A stretch of DNA of 5,895 bases, taken from an uncultured Opitutia bacterium (lineage in GTDB: Bacteria; Verrucomicrobiota; Verrucomicrobiia; Opitutales; UBA953). The notes beneath the pieces are model-generated. The model worked only from the letters and a program-made list of their open reading frames with translations. It had not been told where the DNA came from and did not search any database. A program made the translations under genes and the position numbers. Shown here one piece after another: positions 5,873 through 5,895 of this stretch (the stretch's first letter is position 1; the number at the start of each line of letters is the position of its first letter). The stretch covers positions 1-5,895 of the forward strand of contig CALNBE010000048.1 in NCBI GenBank assembly GCA_937874455.1, given 5' to 3'.

Positions 5873-5895
5873 TTATGCCAGGGGCAAGGGTGGCG
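5873..5895 (-). CDS. Possible C-terminal end of an upstream gene (only seven codons seen)
   Basis: One minus-strand frame from the right edge reads P-P-L-P-L-A and then TAA at 5875-5873, leaving 12 bases before the permease ATG. That spacing fits an operon neighbour, and in related clusters the gene before an ABC-2 permease is often its ATP-binding subunit. Six residues cannot identify anything, and other frames at the edge are also open, so this is offered only as a likely gene end. Confidence 0.28.

Noticed and set aside
1..5895. CRISPR array, tRNA/rRNA gene, insertion sequence or prophage
   Set aside because: No regularly spaced long repeats, no tRNA-like cloverleaf, and no transposase, integrase or phage proteins were seen. 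The dispersed words are short and irregularly spaced.

Overview
This is a GC-rich bacterial window (roughly 60-65% GC by eye) with almost all coding on the minus strand. The gene set points to a heterotrophic member of the PVC group, most likely Verrucomicrobiota: an ABC-2 permease directly coupled to a DUF58 gene and a BatA-type double-transmembrane vWA gene, next to a MAN2C1-type GH38 alpha-mannosidase. That placement is an inference from gene content; there is no rRNA or other marker gene here.

Layout from left to right. 1-1278 (minus) is the N-terminal 426 codons of a GH38 alpha-mannosidase whose C-terminus lies beyond the left edge. 1279-1485 is a short divergent intergenic region. 1486-1635 (plus) is a 49-residue lipoprotein gene, the only credible plus-strand gene. 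1636-1809 is a convergent intergenic region holding an inverted repeat, a GC-rich hairpin and two copies of a 12-base word. 1810-5860 is a tight minus-strand operon, transcribed right to left: ABC-2 permease (5860-4427), DUF58 protein (4430-3555) and BatA/vWA membrane protein (3564-1810). A possible last few codons of a further upstream gene are at 5895-5873.

The three operon genes overlap (ATGA at permease/DUF58; 10 bases at DUF58/BatA), so they are probably translationally coupled and made in set ratios. By analogy with MoxR-DUF58-vWA clusters, the DUF58 and BatA proteins probably act with an AAA+ MoxR ATPase on envelope or periplasmic proteins, and the permease would pair with an ATP-binding subunit. 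Neither a MoxR gene nor an ATPase gene is inside the window. The mannosidase is a separate carbohydrate-degradation function with no clear link to the operon.

The most unusual signal is not a gene. The 10-base word GCGGAGGAAA occurs nine times exactly, and the looser form GCRRAGGAAA sixteen times, in 5.9 kb. Copies lie on both strands, in more than one codon phase and in intergenic DNA. This looks like a DNA-level word (uptake-signal-like, Chi-like, protein-binding, or a lineage mutational signature) rather than a result of protein sequence.
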